The notes: generated from the sequence alone by a model not told the origin. Shown: positions 26,996 through 32,874, counted from the stretch's first letter. The stretch: DNA of 64,000 bases from Strongylocentrotus purpuratus (GCF_000002235.5 NW_022145599.1:5619281-5683280); one strand, 5' to 3'. Translations and numbers: made by a program.

Positions 26996-29734
26996 ATTAA
27001 TGTGTGTACTTGTAACGAAATACTTATACATGTACATATATATGCATATATCCTGTTAATCTTGTATTTCGGTTATATCGATACACATACAGAAGTGAGG
27101 GTGATAAATCCAGTACCATCCTATACAAATGCAGTCAAATATTTCCACATTATTCCCTTCACCTATATCTTGCCATTATGTTGTTTGAGCATGCCATACA
27201 CTCCATTGCTACTGTGTTGCAGTTCTTCTTTTTGCTTTCTCTAAACTCTCTATCATCTCCTCATCCTTGCCGTTCCCTTCCTTCCTTTCTTCTATTTATA
27301 ATGTACATGTATATTAAACAGTTGTGTATCCGGTCGTACCCATTACAAGCTTTGCTTACCGGGATTCGCACCTTCTTCCTTGTAATACAAGTTCTTAAAT
27401 TATATTTATGTTCCTAAGTATAAATAGTATTGTTTGTACAGATGTCAAATATGTTGTCAAATTGAATGGAAGAAAATAAATTTTCATTTGAATTGAATTG
27501 AATTGAATATTTTCCATCAATGTTCGGGATTTTTGTTTAATTTTCGAGTGACTTACAGGAGAATGAAATTTGTCTGTAAATATTACATATCCCTAGAAGG
27601 ACAGGATATATATATTTAACGCAGGATTTTACTTTTCGATCAATTAACTGAAAGAACAAAGACAGGTGCACCTTAAAATTCACTCCAATCTTACCTCTAC
27701 AATTTATGGAGACACAACCTAGGAAGGAGACTGAGTCATTCCTAGCTGTGAGTTGAAAAGAAGGTGATGAACCGTTATTTCTGCCAATGATAGCACAAAA
27801 GTATTCCATATCAGAGCAGACTACACCTCCAGGCACTGGCACTTGAAGAGCATTTAGACCAGAGATGGTGGTTGACGCCGGAGGTTGCCAAAGAGTGGTT
27901 TCCTGCGCAGTATTCAGTAGAATACCTCGATTAGATGTTTTGATACCACCGGTGGGGTCAGACGTAAAAAAGGCATCGACAGTCCATAGCTGGGATGTAC
28001 CAGCCCCACCTACAGAATACGTTGCCAAGGGGGATGGTGCAAAAGTCACATCGAAATTCACCGCAGGAGTAAACGACCCTTCATAAACTCCATTGAACAC
28101 AGATACAGTCGTTGAATCCACGATAACAATTCCTGTAAAGAAAAAAGAAAAGAAAATGCGGACAGCAAACTTCGCTTTAGTACATATACTAACCATACAT
28201 TCTCGAAGTCTTATTTGCATAGACAGCGTATGGGCATGGAGATAAAGACAGCGAAAATCTCGATCGATTTTTATCTATGTAATGGAGTGTTGCAAAAAAG
28301 TTGCAATCAATTGCAAATCCCTAAAATCAAGGGTAAGTCTTGCGATTAATCGCAAATTTGCAATTGATCGCAAGTTACGATCAAACGCAAATATCCAGCG
28401 CAAGTCTTACAATTAATCGCAACCAACCGCAACTTTGCAATTAATTTGGTATATGCGCAAAATTTGCAATTGATCACAAGTCTTCAAAATGGCGGCGGCC
28501 AATGAAGATGGTGGGAGGAATGTCCCAGAAAAAATAGATCCATTTGTTCATCTTTCGGAAATTTTTTTTTTTTTAAGTACAGATTTTATAAAGATGAGGT
28601 GAGGAGAATTTGCGCAATGTTAAATGATGAAGATGTCGGGGCGTTTCACAGTTTCTAAATTTGAATCGTTTTCAATTATCACATAACCAGACTTCAACGA
28701 TTGTTTGTTTGTTTTTATTTCCGTAACAATAATTTTAAAAGTTCAAACAAAAATACATGAAGGTAAATCATAAATGTTTATAAATATGGAGTAGAGATCA
28801 AATTTAGAAGAATTGCATTGTTTACCAACTATGTAATCTTCCTGTCTCAGGGATGACAATGTTTGTTTGTGTTCAGAATATTTACAATAACATTATTATC
28901 TTTAAAGCGAGCCCAATATCAGTGTTACCAAAACATAGATACAGTGTATAGCCCATTTCAGTATCATTTACATATGTCTTAAATCTCACTTTTCCTCGAT
29001 GTGATCCTATGAACCTATAAAATCAGAAAATGTATAATAAGTGTATTGAAACGACATTCGATCATGAAAACATAATCAAATATAATGATACAAAAGGGAT
29101 ACAAAAATCCTAACATACCAGTAAAAAGGAGATGGAACATTTACAATTGCTACAAAAGAGAAGGAGAAAATCATGTACATGAGGATATATTTTTGTTGTT
29201 GTTTTCCTTTATTTCTCCTGCGTTTTAACTGTTTCAATAACGTTTCGTGTTTTTTATAACAGGTGAATGAAATCATTCGTAATGATGCACTTAACAAAGT
29301 TTTTGTGCATTACATTTGAGTACATATCGAAATGTTCTATTCAGGAAATGGTTTGTTTTAAACCCATACAAGCGTGTCCTCTTTTCTAATGGACGGGCTT
29401 TCTTTCAACTTTATTTTACTGTAGTTCAGGGCGAAATTCAAACCGTGGCTGAGACAGTTGGTAAAATGTTTTCACCTCCCTGATTACAGGAAGCGATTTG
29501 TATACCTACGTCACGAGACCCACACCAAACAAGCAACACACCGAACAACATTTACATTACGACGAATAGCTCACAATCAGTCAGTTTTTAGTCGGTTTCG
29601 CGGTGTGACTGATTTCGTAAGCACTAAAAAATGACCATTCGCAAATACATACCGTCAATAGCAGTGACCTCTGTCAGGAGTAAAGTGGACCAAAGGAAGA
29701 AGAGAAGGGCCGGCATCTTGAGAGACGTCTTCAT
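1..29734 (-). CDS. Gene A: adhesion G-protein-coupled receptor, 16 exons, C-terminus outside window
   Basis: Sixteen minus-strand segments with GT/AG borders join without a frame break into about 1,171 codons. Rough residue order: signal peptide 1-27; four copies of an unrecognised ~142-residue domain 28-173, 174-315, 316-457 and 458-598; EGF 599-636 and 637-674; HormR-like region 675-753; GAIN 754-996; GPS 997-1061; TM1 about 1074-1097; loop repeat and TM2 1100-1171. The GPS motif ([23 protein letters not shown]) followed at once by a TM1 with an IGCGVS core is diagnostic for adhesion GPCRs. These bind extracellular or matrix partners, self-cleave at GPS and signal through G proteins. The ligand cannot be inferred. 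The final five TM helices are beyond base 1. The start ATG is the one that opens a signal peptide and joins in phase to the next exon. Confidence 0.88.
112..199. repeat. 18-bp coding minisatellite, ~5 copies
   Basis: The unit gaggacgcggattcaggc (plus strand) repeats about five times with few changes. It is in frame within exon 16 and encodes SPESAS units. Because 18 is a multiple of 3, copy-number changes keep the reading frame. Confidence 0.9.
217..1032 (-). other. Gene A intron 15
   Basis: Intron between the TM1 and TM2 exons. It contains a C-rich tract around 546-577 but no gene, RNA or clear repeat family that I can identify. Confidence 0.6.
1033..1148 (-). CDS. Gene A exon 15: first transmembrane helix
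   Basis: 38 codons plus 2 nt, phase 0 to 2, donor gtaagttt, acceptor ctaag. It encodes [16 protein letters not shown] and then a hydrophobic helix with the [16 protein letters not shown] core typical of TM1 in adhesion GPCRs. It follows the GPS exon in phase 0, so the tethered-agonist strand from the GPS Thr runs directly into TM1. Confidence 0.9.
1318..2528. mobile_element. Foldback-type TIR element in intron 14
   Basis: Two inverted arms of about 190 bp (1318-1506 and 2341-2528) begin AGGATTTCTCGGTCAAT and are flanked by ATAT on both sides (1314-1317, 2529-2532). The arms run inward past GGCCACAC and the Phe/Lys-rich AT segments near 1400-1500. No transposase is visible between the arms, so it is non-autonomous. 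Short ORFs within it are shadows of the arms. The superfamily is not assigned. Confidence 0.75.
1800..1965. repeat. Degenerate GTGATTGTGAT minisatellite
   Basis: About 165 bp made of variants of gtgattgtgatc/gattgtgactga, lying between the two arms of the foldback element. It has no coding potential. Confidence 0.7.
2770..2964 (-). CDS. Gene A exon 14: GPS autoproteolysis motif
   Basis: 65 codons, phase 0-0, donor gtaagtatt, acceptor caaacag. It contains the full GPS signature: C..WD, NWST.GC, then C.C..HFTSFAV. The conserved Cys and Trp residues are present, and the cleavage triad reads His-Phe-Thr (canonical His-Leu/Phe-Thr/Ser). Self-cleavage between Phe and Thr is therefore expected, releasing TSFAVIV as the tethered-agonist start. 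Confidence 0.93.
3375..3569 (+). pseudogene. Non-LTR retrotransposon ORF2 C-terminal remnant
   Basis: The reading frame ends [42 protein letters not shown]. This has the shape of the LINE ORF2 tail (R....A.K.WN.LP..I......FK..L...L) found in many marine invertebrate LINEs. Only the tail is present, which is typical of a 5'-truncated insertion. It lies antisense to gene A inside an intron. Confidence 0.55.
3791..4097. mobile_element. MITE with ~75-bp TIRs
   Basis: The left end ggggtgtttcacaaa is mirrored by tttgtgaaacacccc at the right. Homology continues inward (AAGTTGGACTTCAAAATTAT) for about 75 bp. No ORF is present. The right end lies about 14 bp from the splice donor of exon 13 (4111-4117). 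Confidence 0.82.
4118..4516 (-). CDS. Gene A exon 13: GAIN domain, second half
   Basis: 133 codons, phase 0-0, donor gtaagat, acceptor ttcatttcag. It is beta-strand rich, with motifs expected of GAIN subdomain [28 protein letters not shown], then [23 protein letters not shown] before the GPS exon. The [LV]..PV.[LI].[FL] pattern before GPS is typical of adhesion GPCRs. Several N-x-T/S sites are present (NTT, NLS). Confidence 0.88.
4517..4998 (-). other. Gene A intron 12
   Basis: 482-bp intron. No repeat family, RNA or ORF recognised. Confidence 0.6.
4999..5181 (-). CDS. Gene A exon 12: GAIN domain, helical part
   Basis: 61 codons, phase 0-0, donor gtaataaa, acceptor tttacag. The predicted helices ([30 protein letters not shown]) match the alpha-helical GAIN subdomain A pattern ('..LL..LE.....'). 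The exon then enters the first beta strands with KFNNIAVK. It has one N-glycosylation site (NST). Confidence 0.85.
5182..5796 (-). other. Gene A intron 11
   Basis: 615-bp intron without recognisable elements. Confidence 0.6.
5797..5943 (-). CDS. Gene A exon 11: start of GAIN domain
   Basis: 49 codons, phase 0-0, donor gtgagtgcac, acceptor acaaacag. The helical segment [33 protein letters not shown] resembles the first GAIN-A helices (T....L...D......I...). It contains one NSS sequon. The phases agree with both neighbouring exons. Confidence 0.82.
6020..6205 (+). pseudogene. LINE C-terminal Cys/His tail remnant
   Basis: A plus-strand frame in intron 10 of gene A ends [22 protein letters not shown]...stop. 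The C-x-C-G-x3-Q-T-x2-H-x5-CP pattern is the terminal zinc-knuckle-like motif of several non-LTR retrotransposon ORF2 proteins. The rest of ORF2 is missing. A TAAATAAAGATC tail follows the stop. Confidence 0.7.
6438..6556 (-). CDS. Gene A exon 10: HormR-like region, second half
   Basis: 39 codons after a split Ala codon, phase 1 to 0, donor gtaggtgcc, acceptor ccttttaag. It encodes [25 protein letters not shown] and then an acidic helix. The C...W......C spacing resembles the last half of the hormone-receptor-like (HRM) module upstream of GAIN in many adhesion GPCRs. The match is loose. Confidence 0.78.
6557..6918 (-). other. Gene A intron 9
   Basis: 362-bp intron; nothing recognised. Confidence 0.6.
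6919..7035 (-). CDS. Gene A exon 9: HormR-like region, first half
   Basis: 38 codons, phase 1-1, donor gtaaataaag, acceptor cataatcag. It encodes [20 protein letters not shown] and then [17 protein letters not shown]. The order of one Cys, a short 'YGN.T....VG' strand and a 'CPFNT' motif matches the region between EGF repeats and GAIN in invertebrate adhesion GPCRs. There are three N-glycosylation sequons. The phase joins the EGF exon at 19782 across a 12.7-kb intron. Confidence 0.78.
7231..7905 (+). pseudogene. PIF/Harbinger (HARBI1-like) transposase pseudogene
   Basis: One frame runs 224 codons with two internal TGA stops (7513-7515, 7690-7692) and ends at TAG 7903-7905. Family landmarks include [12 protein letters not shown], the DTNFR.ALPP segment, [60 protein letters not shown] and [12 protein letters not shown]. 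The ALDGKH motif carrying the first catalytic Asp reads ALEEKH here. The protein stops before the second Asp and Glu of the DDE triad. It is inactive by three criteria: stops, lost Asp, truncation. Confidence 0.92.
8786..8927 (+). repeat. Left subterminal inverted arm of the Harbinger-type element
   Basis: Begins cctagtatggaaagccgttg and ends cacacgcctgttac. It is the reverse complement of 18291-18436 with few differences. Nearby (8630-8700) are repeated aaaacgtggc/aaaacgcg motifs of the kind seen as subterminal transposase-binding sites. Confidence 0.8.
8928..10243. other. Interior of the Harbinger-type element, nothing recognised
   Basis: AT-rich sequence with a short (AC)n/(CT)n patch near 9548-9580. 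The two opposite ORFs around 9330-9650 overlap each other across the CT patch and resemble no family. Confidence 0.5.
10337..10625. repeat. Low-complexity GAAA/GGAAAA purine tract
   Basis: About 290 bp of almost pure A/G on the plus strand. Several overlapping ORFs on both strands here are artefacts of the composition (Lys/Arg/Glu on plus, Ser/Phe/Leu on minus). Confidence 0.9.
10926..12245. repeat. Satellite array, ~12 units of about 110 bp, inside a hAT element
   Basis: The unit core is gaattcag, agtcgagaacggtacaacga, atcgtcttctttctctaata, atttaaggaaacgtcaaagc, ttccgcgcttcgcg. The anchor 'aatcgtct' recurs about every 80-118 bp near 10986, 11104, 11205, 11322, 11440, 11539, 11648, 11760, 11840, 11953, 12066 and 12178. 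Divergence between units is visible but modest. Confidence 0.92.
12599..13484. other. Spacer between hAT insertions
   Basis: Contains three poly-C/poly-G runs (near 12952-12970, 13081-13107 and 13269-13289) and no recognised gene. Confidence 0.5.
13646..14254. mobile_element. Non-autonomous hAT element (609 bp)
   Basis: TIRs CAGGCGCGGATCCAG / CTGGATCCGCGCCTG are flanked by the exact 8-bp duplication ACGTCATT (13638-13645, 14255-14262). It carries one inverted copy of the 110-bp satellite unit (13786-13885), a (TC)n tract (14165-14200) and a poly-G run. It inserted into the MITE 13485-14857. Confidence 0.93.
13786..13885 (-). repeat. Single inverted copy of the 110-bp satellite unit
   Basis: Read on the minus strand it contains cgagaacggtacaacgaatc, gtcttctttc and cgtaaaagcttccgcgcttc. 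This is the same unit that forms the array at 10926-12245. Confidence 0.9.
14858..15781. other. Unassigned intron sequence
   Basis: Contains a (TA)n microsatellite (15312-15332) and a short poly-G run (15406-15413). Nothing else recognised. Confidence 0.5.
15782..18140. mobile_element. Mosaic of hAT-like GA-rich elements
   Basis: Ends of the CAGTGGCGTATCTGGCGC type occur at 16288-16320 (inverted), 17148-17175 and 17400-17430. CCTTGGATCCGTGCCAGG is at 18121-18138 and ccaggcgtgggaggggc starts at 15781. Between them lie purine or pyrimidine tracts with poly-C/poly-G. The segment ttgcaattaatccagccaac (16090) is inverted at 17645-17668. I could not pair every end or find TSDs, so boundaries are approximate. 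Confidence 0.6.
16321..17143. mobile_element. Foldback element with diverged inverted arms
   Basis: Termini GACACTACTGGCGTA and TACGCCAGTGGTGTC. The arms (about 16348-16463 and 16999-17099) share gatttacaaatgttgtgaaa and gttttatgagtttgttggaa in inverse orientation. The centre holds three diverged repeats around tatgctcatctgagcgtaat (16620, 16740, 16855). Confidence 0.72.
18291..18436 (-). repeat. Right subterminal inverted arm of the Harbinger-type element
   Basis: Reverse complement of 8786-8927 (aaataacaggcggtgattgg, gcagacgtgtgccgcgttcc). It lies 180 bp inside the right terminal repeat, whereas the left arm lies 1.57 kb from its terminus. The transposase segment occupies that extra distance. 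Confidence 0.8.
18620..19294. other. Intron sequence right of the Harbinger element
   Basis: No recognised feature. An 84-codon plus-strand frame at 18939-19193 has no familiar motif. Confidence 0.5.
19295..19486. mobile_element. hAT-like element fragment inserted in an EGF exon copy
   Basis: Begins CAGGGCGCGTACGCAGGATT (19295), followed by the gaaggggg start common to this element family here and a poly-G run (19391-19419). No matching right terminus is found. It abuts the break in the EGF pseudo-exon. Confidence 0.5.
19487..19559 (-). pseudogene. Truncated third EGF exon of gene A
   Basis: The acceptor (aataactgtag) and first part of an EGF are intact: [21 protein letters not shown]. Homology with the functional EGF exon at 19782-19895 and its upstream intron (attcattggaacaaag, aagaatcaatgaacatg) is clear. 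It stops at AGCTTCACGTG, where repeat-derived sequence begins, so the last three Cys and the donor are gone. The neighbouring exons splice in frame without it. Confidence 0.85.
19782..19895 (-). CDS. Gene A exon 8: EGF domain 2
   Basis: 38 residues, phase 1-1. It has six Cys in EGF spacing: [15 protein letters not shown], then [14 protein letters not shown]. The DPC.NGGTC core is typical of Notch/fibropellin-type EGF. The leading (G)INEC lacks the full D-I/V-N-E calcium-binding start. Confidence 0.93.
19896..20356 (-). other. Gene A intron 7
   Basis: 461-bp intron, AT-rich, nothing recognised beyond the copy of its 3' end at 19560-19620. Confidence 0.6.
20357..20470 (-). CDS. Gene A exon 7: EGF domain 1
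   Basis: 38 residues, phase 1-1, six Cys: [16 protein letters not shown], then [14 protein letters not shown]. The donor gtgagaata and acceptor tttacag are good. Same length (114 bp) as exon 8, consistent with exon duplication. Confidence 0.94.
20471..20781 (-). other. Gene A intron 6
   Basis: 311-bp intron. It contains (ATA)n and an 'acgcttaatacaatgtttct' segment, probably a dispersed-repeat fragment. No gene. Confidence 0.5.
20782..21061 (-). CDS. Gene A exon 6: repeat domain copy 4, second part
   Basis: 93 codons plus 1 nt, phase 0 to 1, donor gtaatgc, acceptor gaaaacag. With exon 5 it forms the fourth copy of the unrecognised domain. It shows [14 protein letters not shown], then [11 protein letters not shown] and [12 protein letters not shown], the four-Cys signature shared by all copies. 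Confidence 0.87.
21310..22055. mobile_element. hAT-like element with captured zinc-finger fragment
   Basis: Left end CAGAAGCGGATCTAGAGG and right end GCTAGATCCGTCCCTG are imperfect inverted termini of the same style as the hAT elements at 10-18 kb. GTAAAG occurs at both flanks, but an 8-bp TSD in register is not evident. The interior has poly-G, poly-C, (TTA)n, an A-rich tract, a C2H2 finger fragment and two small hairpins (ggctcgccgcttcgcggctc; gacgatgctccgcatcgtc). Confidence 0.62.
21737..21855 (+). pseudogene. C2H2 zinc-finger fragment
   Basis: A linker of the TH.GEKP type and the finger [19 protein letters not shown] are both visible, but in different frames. One extra T in the CCCTTT run breaks the frame. 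The second zinc-binding His is replaced (KHMITL). A poly-A-rich tract precedes it. It is a decayed fragment, not a functional gene. Confidence 0.8.
22240..22382 (-). CDS. Gene A exon 5: repeat domain copy 4, first part
   Basis: Phase 1 to 0, donor gtatgttag, acceptor actattag. It starts [17 protein letters not shown] and ends at the conserved GVSGSNLWQ motif, exactly at the exon edge. Copies 1-3 run through this point without an intron, so this intron was gained in copy 4 or lost from the others. Confidence 0.87.
22609..23034 (-). CDS. Gene A exon 4: repeat domain copy 3
   Basis: 142 codons, phase 1-1, donor gtaagcac, acceptor ctatttag. Landmarks: [45 protein letters not shown], a Gly/Thr-rich middle, [22 protein letters not shown] and [11 protein letters not shown]. 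It is the same length as copy 2. I do not recognise the family; the alternating hydrophobic pattern suggests a beta sandwich. Confidence 0.88.
23307..23732 (-). CDS. Gene A exon 3: repeat domain copy 2
   Basis: 142 codons, phase 1-1, donor gtaaatcc, acceptor aattttag. Landmarks: [85 protein letters not shown] and [11 protein letters not shown]. It aligns with copies 1, 3 and 4 along its whole length. Confidence 0.88.
23733..24539 (-). other. Gene A intron 2, right part
   Basis: Contains a GACAAT run (24304-24330) and (AATA/ATA)n (24478-24511). No gene is seen. Confidence 0.5.
24540..26340 (+). pseudogene. Degenerate LINE ORF2 remnant
   Basis: Out-of-frame pieces occur in LINE order: [92 protein letters not shown]; the terminal C..C....T..H/L..C...FW region ([14 protein letters not shown]); and after an 158-bp insertion [11 protein letters not shown]...FVKYF. 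The reverse-transcriptase core (YxDD region) is deleted near 25,030-25,200. Multiple stops and shifts are present. It lies antisense in intron 2 of gene A. Confidence 0.88.
25900..26057. mobile_element. 158-bp hAT-type MITE inserted in the LINE
   Basis: TIRs CATGGGTGTCGATC / GATCGACACCCATG extend inward (ctgatacctattcatcaggg mirrored by cctgatgaataggtattac). Exact 8-bp duplications ATGTATAT lie at 25892-25899 and 26058-26065. Removing the element restores the LINE reading frame [13 protein letters not shown]. Confidence 0.94.
26403..26550. repeat. Perfect 72-bp inverted repeat with 4-nt loop
   Basis: Arm 26403-26474 is the exact reverse complement of 26479-26550, with spacer tatg. The AT-rich arms contain tagtagcacatgcatcaaaa. 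Transcripts through it would form a long hairpin. It lies just beyond the LINE remnant. Confidence 0.95.
26551..27694 (-). other. Gene A intron 2, left part
   Basis: Holds a long (AT)n microsatellite (26955-26992) and short (TTGAA)n near 27490-27508. The ORF-like frames across the AT tract are composition artefacts. No gene is recognised. Confidence 0.55.
27695..28132 (-). CDS. Gene A exon 2: repeat domain copy 1
   Basis: 146 codons, phase 1-1, donor gtaagatt, acceptor ctttacag. Landmarks: [83 protein letters not shown] and [11 protein letters not shown]. It is the first and most divergent copy and immediately follows the signal peptide exon in phase. Confidence 0.88.
28133..29652 (-). other. 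Gene A intron 1
   Basis: 1.5-kb first intron containing the TTGCGATT-rich palindromic cluster (28270-28490). The remainder is AT-rich with nothing recognised. Confidence 0.55.
28270..28490. repeat. Cluster of TTGCRATTRATCGCAA-type palindromes
   Basis: Short dyads recur: tgcgattaatcgca, tgcaattgatcgca, ttgcaatcaattgcaa, ttgcaattgatcacaa. The motif also forms the inner arm of the MITE at 55049-55180, so this is probably a decayed or multiplied relative. Confidence 0.75.
29653..29734 (-). CDS. Gene A exon 1: start codon and signal peptide
   Basis: ATG at 29732-29734 opens [27 protein letters not shown]. It has a short basic N-region, a Leu/Phe-rich core and a likely cleavage after VTA. It ends in phase 1 at gtatgtatt and completes a Gly codon with exon 2. 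No in-frame upstream exon is needed. Confidence 0.85.
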
Positions 29735-30193
29735 GGTCACAATAATCTGACCCAAAAGCCTTTAATAATTAATTTAGTTTGTATTCTAAACTACCAACAA
29801 CGAAAGAAAATAATGAAATCCTGTTCCGTCTATCTCGTTTAGGGTCCCGTACCGCTTAAAAGATCCTTGCGGTAATAACCTTCAATGTCATAAGCTGATA
29901 GCATCTATGAAATCAGGAATTGAGTTCATCGCGACAACACCAATTTGCCCCAAATTTCTAGCCAATCAGATTGTATGTATCGCTCAGGTCGGGGTATGAT
30001 TATTTTCTATTTCGAGGGCTCATTGTAATTAATTTCTGTGCCTTTGCTAAGTGGGTTATTCCCTTGCATTTATAAAAATTGTAATAATCTTTAATGAAAG
30101 GCGTTCCGGATGACAAACCATCATAATACAATCTGATACGTAGCTGGTACCAACATCATGAAAAGAAAACGATCAGGCACGACCATGACCGTA

Positions 30194-30205
30194 CTTTTAT
30201 ATATA
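30194..30205 (-). promoter_or_regulatory. Possible TATA box of gene A
   Basis: Minus-strand TATATATAAAAG lies about 460 bp upstream of the gene A start codon. A start site about 30 bp downstream would give a 5' leader of roughly 430 nt if unspliced. The motif is AT-rich and may occur by chance. Confidence 0.3.
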
Positions 30206-31416
30206 GGGTGTTTCAGAAAGTACAAAGAAGAAACTTATTTTCAGGAAGCAATAACCATAGAAGTCAGCTCTCATGGGGAATTCAACACCGTTCGGGTGTT
30301 TACCCAATAACAAGTGTTGTCAATCACTAGGGTTAGCCTTGAGTTTTATGACCATTATACCTTATGTAATGCTTTACTTTTCCTTCGCCCGAATAATCTC
30401 CGAGCATGCTCCGAGAGACTAGGGGGTAATTCTTGACTGGCCAACGGGTTTGCTGTGTGCAGATTTGTACTCCCATTAATGGTATTTCCACCACGGTCTG
30501 GTGTCAATGAATTACGGCCTTCTGCACATGGAAACTGACTACCAACTCCCTTTAAACAAAATCAAATAGCCACGACATCGACGTTGATTTTTAATCAAAT
30601 AACTTTACGCGACTTCATGTATTCCTATCTAAAATTAAAGATAAACTTTAGTAATGGTAATGCGATTGCATTGTGAAAGAAAAGATGTGGAAAGGATCAG
30701 AAACAGTTGATCATGTAGCATGTAAGTATTGATGTGCACTGCAAGGAGCTGGAGTCATCAAAATCATAATAAATTTGACCGAGTCTTGGTAAAGTAACAA
30801 GCACTGTACACAGAAAGCTATTTATGGGACAACACACATGGTGTCGGGGCTAGTACTACCTTGATTTCCTTGTCTTTCTATGCTCATTACTCAGCCAGTA
30901 TACATTTTCTTCCAAAATTGTTTGGCACATGTCATTTATTTGTAATCTTGAACATTCAGTGTAAGTTTCGTTTGATTCTGTGAGAATTAATTTTCGTTTT
31001 TTTTACCAGAACTGGAGTTTATCTTTAAGATTATACAGGATCATAATTCAGTTCATTTGAGATATTCTCCTCATGTTTTCAGAAGAAGAAAAATTTGGAT
31101 GCTATTTCATGGCTGGCTGTACATGGCCTAGAACATTTACGGGATGTAGGTCAAACCAACTCGTGGCAACTCCAAACTGGAGTCTATAAATGTTGTAAGC
31201 ATTATTAACGCCGTATGCATTATGACCCCAAAAAGGCTAATATCTGTTATAGTGCCTGCAACTGCACACTCTCCTCCATAGGTGTGGGCTGTATTGCATG
31301 GTCTTTTTATATCAAGAATAAACTATATCGTCAAAATCATTTCATGAAAAAAAGGTAAGAAAAAAATATTGGGGTCATCAGTGTATGTAAGTGTTGGGGG
31401 AACGAGTGGAGGTGTG
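30206..31416. other. Intergenic sequence upstream of gene A
   Basis: No ORF, RNA gene or known repeat is recognised. It may hold distal promoter elements. Confidence 0.5.
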
Positions 31417-32052
31417 TGGTCCCCCCCCCCCCCCCCACTCAGTGTTATTTAGGGTACGCATATGCATGTTCCCTCCTTTTGAAAGCACCCCCCTAAGTCT
31501 GGTGTGTAAAGTCAATACGGGTCGGATTTTTGTGTACTACGAGCCGGACTTTGGTGCGTGAAAAGTACCCCTTTACCGGACATTTTGGGAACACGCATGG
31601 TATCCCTCCGTTCACGGAGTGTAGGGGCCGGGTGTGTGGTACATACCCGATAAAATAGCTCGATAAGTTTGCAGGCAACAATCATTCCACTTGTTAATTG
31701 GAAAGGAGGATTCATATGTCAGCATTGAAGAAAAAAATTGTGATTTGGCTGTACCTGATTTTCTTTAAGAATATAAAATTATGTATTGTCACAAGCCAAT
31801 ATAACATCATACTATGTCTTAAAATGGATGGTTATGACTCCACACAAGCTCATGTTATGGCCTAGATATTTGGTGTTTAGCCCCCGCCCCCCCCCCCCCC
31901 CCACTCAGTGTTATTTAGGGTACGCATATGCGTGTTCCAACCGACCCCCTCCGGTGTGTAAAGTCAATACGGCTCGACCTTTTTCTTTTGTTACGAAAAG
32001 GACATTTTGGCAACACGCATGAGGTCCGTCCGTTCTCGGAGTGGGGGGGGGG
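31417..32052. repeat. Two direct copies of a poly-C headed repeat
   Basis: Copy 1 (about 31420-31640) and copy 2 (31886-32052) share actcagtgttatttagggta, cgcatatg.(a/c)tgttcc, ggtgtgtaaagtcaatacgg, ggacattttgg.aacacgca and ccgttc.cggagtg. Copy 2 has an internal deletion. The element class is unknown. Confidence 0.82.
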
Positions 32053-32278
32053 GCGGGGTTCAGCCTATACATTACATAAGCTATTTGAACATTTTTAAAT
32101 AATGAATTACTAAACTCCTAAATCAAGAAAGTATTCATCATCCTACAGTAAATCGTCATCAGTATGTCGGTATTCATCATCTTATTTATCCCTGCCCTTG
32201 TCATCAGCTTTATCTCATAGCACTGTTGTGGGTGTTGGATTCTGGGATTCTAAATTTCATGTAGAATTAATAGCATAT

Positions 32279-32874
32279 TAATAGGCACGCCGGCCCAGAC
32301 ATCTGGAACTCTCTGCCCATTGTAATAAGAAACCTTAGGACATTGTATTATTTTAAGAAGGCAGTTAAAACTATGTTATTGTCTAAGTATTAATCATGTC
32401 GTGTGTAATTCTACTGTATTCATGTTCGTGTGTACATTGAATGTATATTCAACAATGATGTGTACTCGTCCATGACCTAGCATCGTTTATCCATTCACGA
32501 ATGAACCTGTATTCAATCAGCAGATGTATGAGATTTATTGTATTATTACCAACGCTTCTTCTCTCCCCTTTCCTTTTCTTCTCTGCAAGTCACTCTTTTT
32601 ATTTTTTATTTGTATTGTTGTATATAAGTTGAGGGCTGCGGGCACGTCAAGCTACTTTGCTTATTTCTGTAGCCCTCCTGCATCTAATGTATGTTAATTA
32701 TGCATTCAATATATTTGTTTAAATTCAATATATTTGTTTAATATCGTGTATTATCTGTATAAAATTATATACACTTTAAATATTTTATCAAGCCATTTTA
32801 TGTTCATGAAAATGTATGATGAAAAAAAGAAAAAAGATGCAGAAACCAATAAATCAAATCAATTCAAATCAAAA
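32279..32874 (+). mobile_element. LINE 3' end inserted in array copy A
   Basis: About 597 bp absent from the other four copies. The frame 32292-32393 reads GPDIWNSLPIVIRNLRTLYY-FKKAVKTML-LSKY-stop, a typical LINE ORF2 C-terminus. A 3' untranslated part ends in A-rich aatcaaatcaattcaaatca. Target duplication is not clear. Confidence 0.8.

Noticed and set aside
26738..27244. Tyr/Ile-rich ORFs over 26.95 kb
   Set aside because: Translation of the (AT)n microsatellite.
29119..29150. Possible mini-exon of gene A (IVNVPSPFY) with AG and GT borders
   Set aside because: Its phase is 1 to 2, which breaks the frame to exon 2. Exon 1 joins exon 2 directly in phase 1.
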